Positions 24,921-26,219 of a DNA stretch of 26,219 nt are shown here, in pieces. Origin of the DNA: a virus; the IMG/VR virus record IMGVR_UViG_3300029910_000441, positions 1-26,219 of that record. The stretch is one strand, 5' to 3'. The translations under genes were made by a program, and so were the position numbers. The notes below the pieces were generated by a model, which saw only the letters and a list, made by a program, of their open reading frames with translations, ran no database searches and was not told the origin of the DNA. Positions within the stretch are counted from its first letter, which is position 1, and each line of letters begins with the position of its first letter.

Positions 24921-25502
24921 ATGGCCTTCGCGATACCAAGCGATTACGCAACATCAGTACAAACCGCCGAAGTGTACACGGGCGCTTTCTCGACCGTGAA
25001 CGACGCCTACATCGCTTCTCCGGGCTTGTCCCAGGGAGCGATTGGGCTTACCAACGGCGCGCGCAACCCTCTTGGCCGAACGGTGTACTCAACCGATTTG
25101 ACAACCGGACGTCGTTTCAAAAACAAGTACGTCCGGTTGAATTCGACCACCACGGCAACTCTCATCGTCGGTCCTGTGTATTACAAGGACGAAACGTTTG
25201 AAGTTGTCACCATCCAATCCAGCGAATCGCAGTTCGGAGTCAACGGCATCGCCGGCATCTTGTTGAACGTCAACGCCACAAACGGGAATTACGTTTACAT
25301 TCTCACGAACGGAATTCTCGCGGGCGTGGCGGTTCCGGCTTCAACAGCGGCAGGTGACTGCTTGATCGGTGCAGCCGGCGCGCAGGCACTTGCCCGCGTG
25401 GCGGCAAACACCGCTCCGACCAACCGGAAGTGCGCTTGGGCGCTCACTGCGGTTGCAAGCGGCGTTTCGGATATCTACGTCGAAGTCGACGACCTCGGCT
25501 AA
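24921..25502 (+). CDS. head decoration or capsid-associated protein candidate
   Basis: A 193-residue protein with GGGGGAGGAA before the ATG, 15 bases after the capsid gene. It is rich in Thr, Ala, Val, Asn and Gly with regular beta strands and few charges. The middle (KNKYVRLNSTTTATLIVGPVY) and end (SDIYVEVDDL) look like a beta-sandwich. Small beta proteins right after the capsid gene are commonly decoration proteins; identity is by position and composition. Confidence 0.6.
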   Translation: MAFAIPSDYATSVQTAEVYTGAFSTVNDAYIASPGLSQGAIGLTNGARNPLGRTVYSTDLTTGRRFKNKYVRLNSTTTATLIVGPVYYKDETFEVVTIQSSESQFGVNGIAGILLNVNATNGNYVYILTNGILAGVAVPASTAAGDCLIGAAGAQALARVAANTAPTNRKCAWALTAVASGVSDIYVEVDDLG

Positions 25503-25516
25503 AAGGGGAGGACAGC

Positions 25517-25852
25517 ATGGCGATCGGAATAACTCTAATAGCCGATGGAAACGATGTTTGGGGAAGGACCAGGATTCAGCAATTCCTGGCGGCTCTCGAC
25601 ACTTCGTATCCGACTGGCGGGTATCCAATCACGCCCGCGCAACTTGCGTTGCGAACCATCTTGGGCATTATCGTTCGTGCGGTGAATACCGGATTCGTGA
25701 CTAATTCGGCGACGTTTGCCGGGTTAATTCCGGTCTGGAATACCACCACCGGGAAGCTGCAACTTATTGTGGCTTCAACCGGCGCGGAGTTGGCTAACGC
25801 CTCGAACGTAAGCGCAACAGTTCTTACCTTGGAAGCTGCCGGTCCTGGGTAA
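25517..25852 (+). CDS. small structural protein candidate
   Basis: A 111-residue protein with AAAAGGGGAGG before the ATG at 25517, 14 bases after the preceding stop. The N-terminal 60 residues are mixed (GITLIADGNDVWGRTRIQQF), the rest is Thr/Ala/Val/Asn-rich beta sequence ending in GPG. It is probably a head-surface or head-completion protein, judged by its place after the capsid genes. No family recognised. Confidence 0.6.
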   Translation: MAIGITLIADGNDVWGRTRIQQFLAALDTSYPTGGYPITPAQLALRTILGIIVRAVNTGFVTNSATFAGLIPVWNTTTGKLQLIVASTGAELANASNVSATVLTLEAAGPG

Positions 25853-25907
25853 AGAAAAGATCTTTCGGGGCGCACGCAACGGCCCGGAAGTAGAGACACC
25901 GGATTTG

Positions 25908-25940
25908 GCGGACCATCTGCACTGCCCGCAGATGGTCCGC
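25908..25940 (+). promoter_or_regulatory. strong 13-bp hairpin between structural genes
   Basis: GCGGACCATCTGC (25908-25920) pairs perfectly with GCAGATGGTCCGC (25928-25940) around ACTGCCC. No T-run follows, so it is not a standard terminator; it may stabilise the upstream mRNA or be bound by a protein. It lies 19 bases before the next start codon. Confidence 0.6.
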
Positions 25941-25959
25941 TGTAATCCTGGAGGTTCCC

Positions 25960-26219
25960 ATGGGCGGTTTTGACCCTTCTGCTGGTCTTGATCCATCGGC
26001 GCTTGCAAGCAGCATTTCCGGATCTCCGTCCGGAGCTATGGGCGGTGATTCTGCGGCCGTTAGTTCCGGCCGGAACGCTCAGATGACCGATCGAATGCTC
26101 CCGAGGATGCCGGGCGCGCGCGCTCGAGCTCCGAAGGGACCGTCTTCAAAGCCTCGATCGAAAAATCCTGGGGCTTCCATGCGTGGAGCGATCAAGAGGA
26201 TCGGTAAGCCGCGACGCCG
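25960..26219 (+). CDS. partial hypothetical protein (3' end outside window)
   Basis: An open frame from an ATG with CTGGAGG five bases upstream to the window end, 86 complete codons and a partial one. The visible part starts MGGFDPSAGLDPSALASSI, is Ser/Gly/Ala/Pro-rich, contains the second Met-rich segment MTDRMLPRMPG, and becomes very basic (SSKPRSKNPGASMRG...). It resembles a disordered basic phage protein; family unknown. Its real length cannot be judged. Confidence 0.65.
   Translation, partial: MGGFDPSAGLDPSALASSISGSPSGAMGGDSAAVSSGRNAQMTDRMLPRMPGARARAPKGPSSKPRSKNPGASMRGAIKRIGKPRR

Overview
The window is a stretch of a tailed double-stranded DNA phage genome (or a prophage-like contig). 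All supported genes lie on the + strand. They are tightly packed, often with ATGA, TAATG or TAGTG stop/start overlaps, and many are preceded by AGGAGG-type ribosome binding sites, so a bacterial host is inferred. The genome is moderately GC-rich. The host cannot be named from sequence alone. The order terminase small/large, portal, scaffold-like, major capsid, head-surface proteins is the classic head-packaging module. The portal looks P22-like and the terminase is of the two-domain ATPase/nuclease type.

Layout. (1) 1-4.9 kb, accessory genes: a partial zinc-ribbon protein, an HNH endonuclease with an HTH tail, an unknown protein, a Fis-type HTH protein translationally coupled to a HerA/FtsK-like ATPase, which is coupled in turn to an ASCH (PUA-like) protein, then two unknown genes. 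(2) 5.3-12.9 kb, a very large tRNA region: I read 34 tRNA genes, all on the + strand, covering all 20 amino acids. They are interleaved with small genes (RyR domain, zinc ribbons, Ig-like protein, holin-like membrane protein, DUF3309-like membrane peptide, Acb2/Tad1-like cyclic-nucleotide sponge, endonuclease VII-like nuclease) and with several intergenic segments that fold into multi-helix RNAs. (3) 13-16 kb, a run of small early or regulatory genes (XRE-type HTH with an N-terminal zinc ribbon, several zinc ribbons, a membrane-anchored coiled-coil protein). (4) 16-26.2 kb, the morphogenesis module: TerS candidate, TerL, portal, small accessory proteins, scaffold candidate, major capsid protein, two head-surface candidates and a partial gene at the end.

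The most striking signal is in the tRNAs. Four show Watson-Crick replacements of the near-universal elbow pair G19:C56: C19:G56 in Arg-CCG, A19:U56 in Thr-GGT and Gln-CTG, U19:A56 in Ala-TGC. Five others or overlapping ones have C33 instead of the near-universal U33. Two have the T-loop 54:58 pair exchanged, two have C55, and two Leu-anticodon tRNAs lack the class II variable arm. Together with an Acb2/Tad1-like protein and a RyR-domain protein, this suggests a region devoted to surviving host defences, including ones that attack or sense tRNA. That functional reading is inference.

A second recurring signal is a small palindrome, GTCCATATCTGGAC or close variants, found five times at or near gene starts. 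It could be an operator or a translational hairpin. A clear intrinsic terminator lies at about 21.55 kb, and structured leaders precede the major capsid gene and the last gene.
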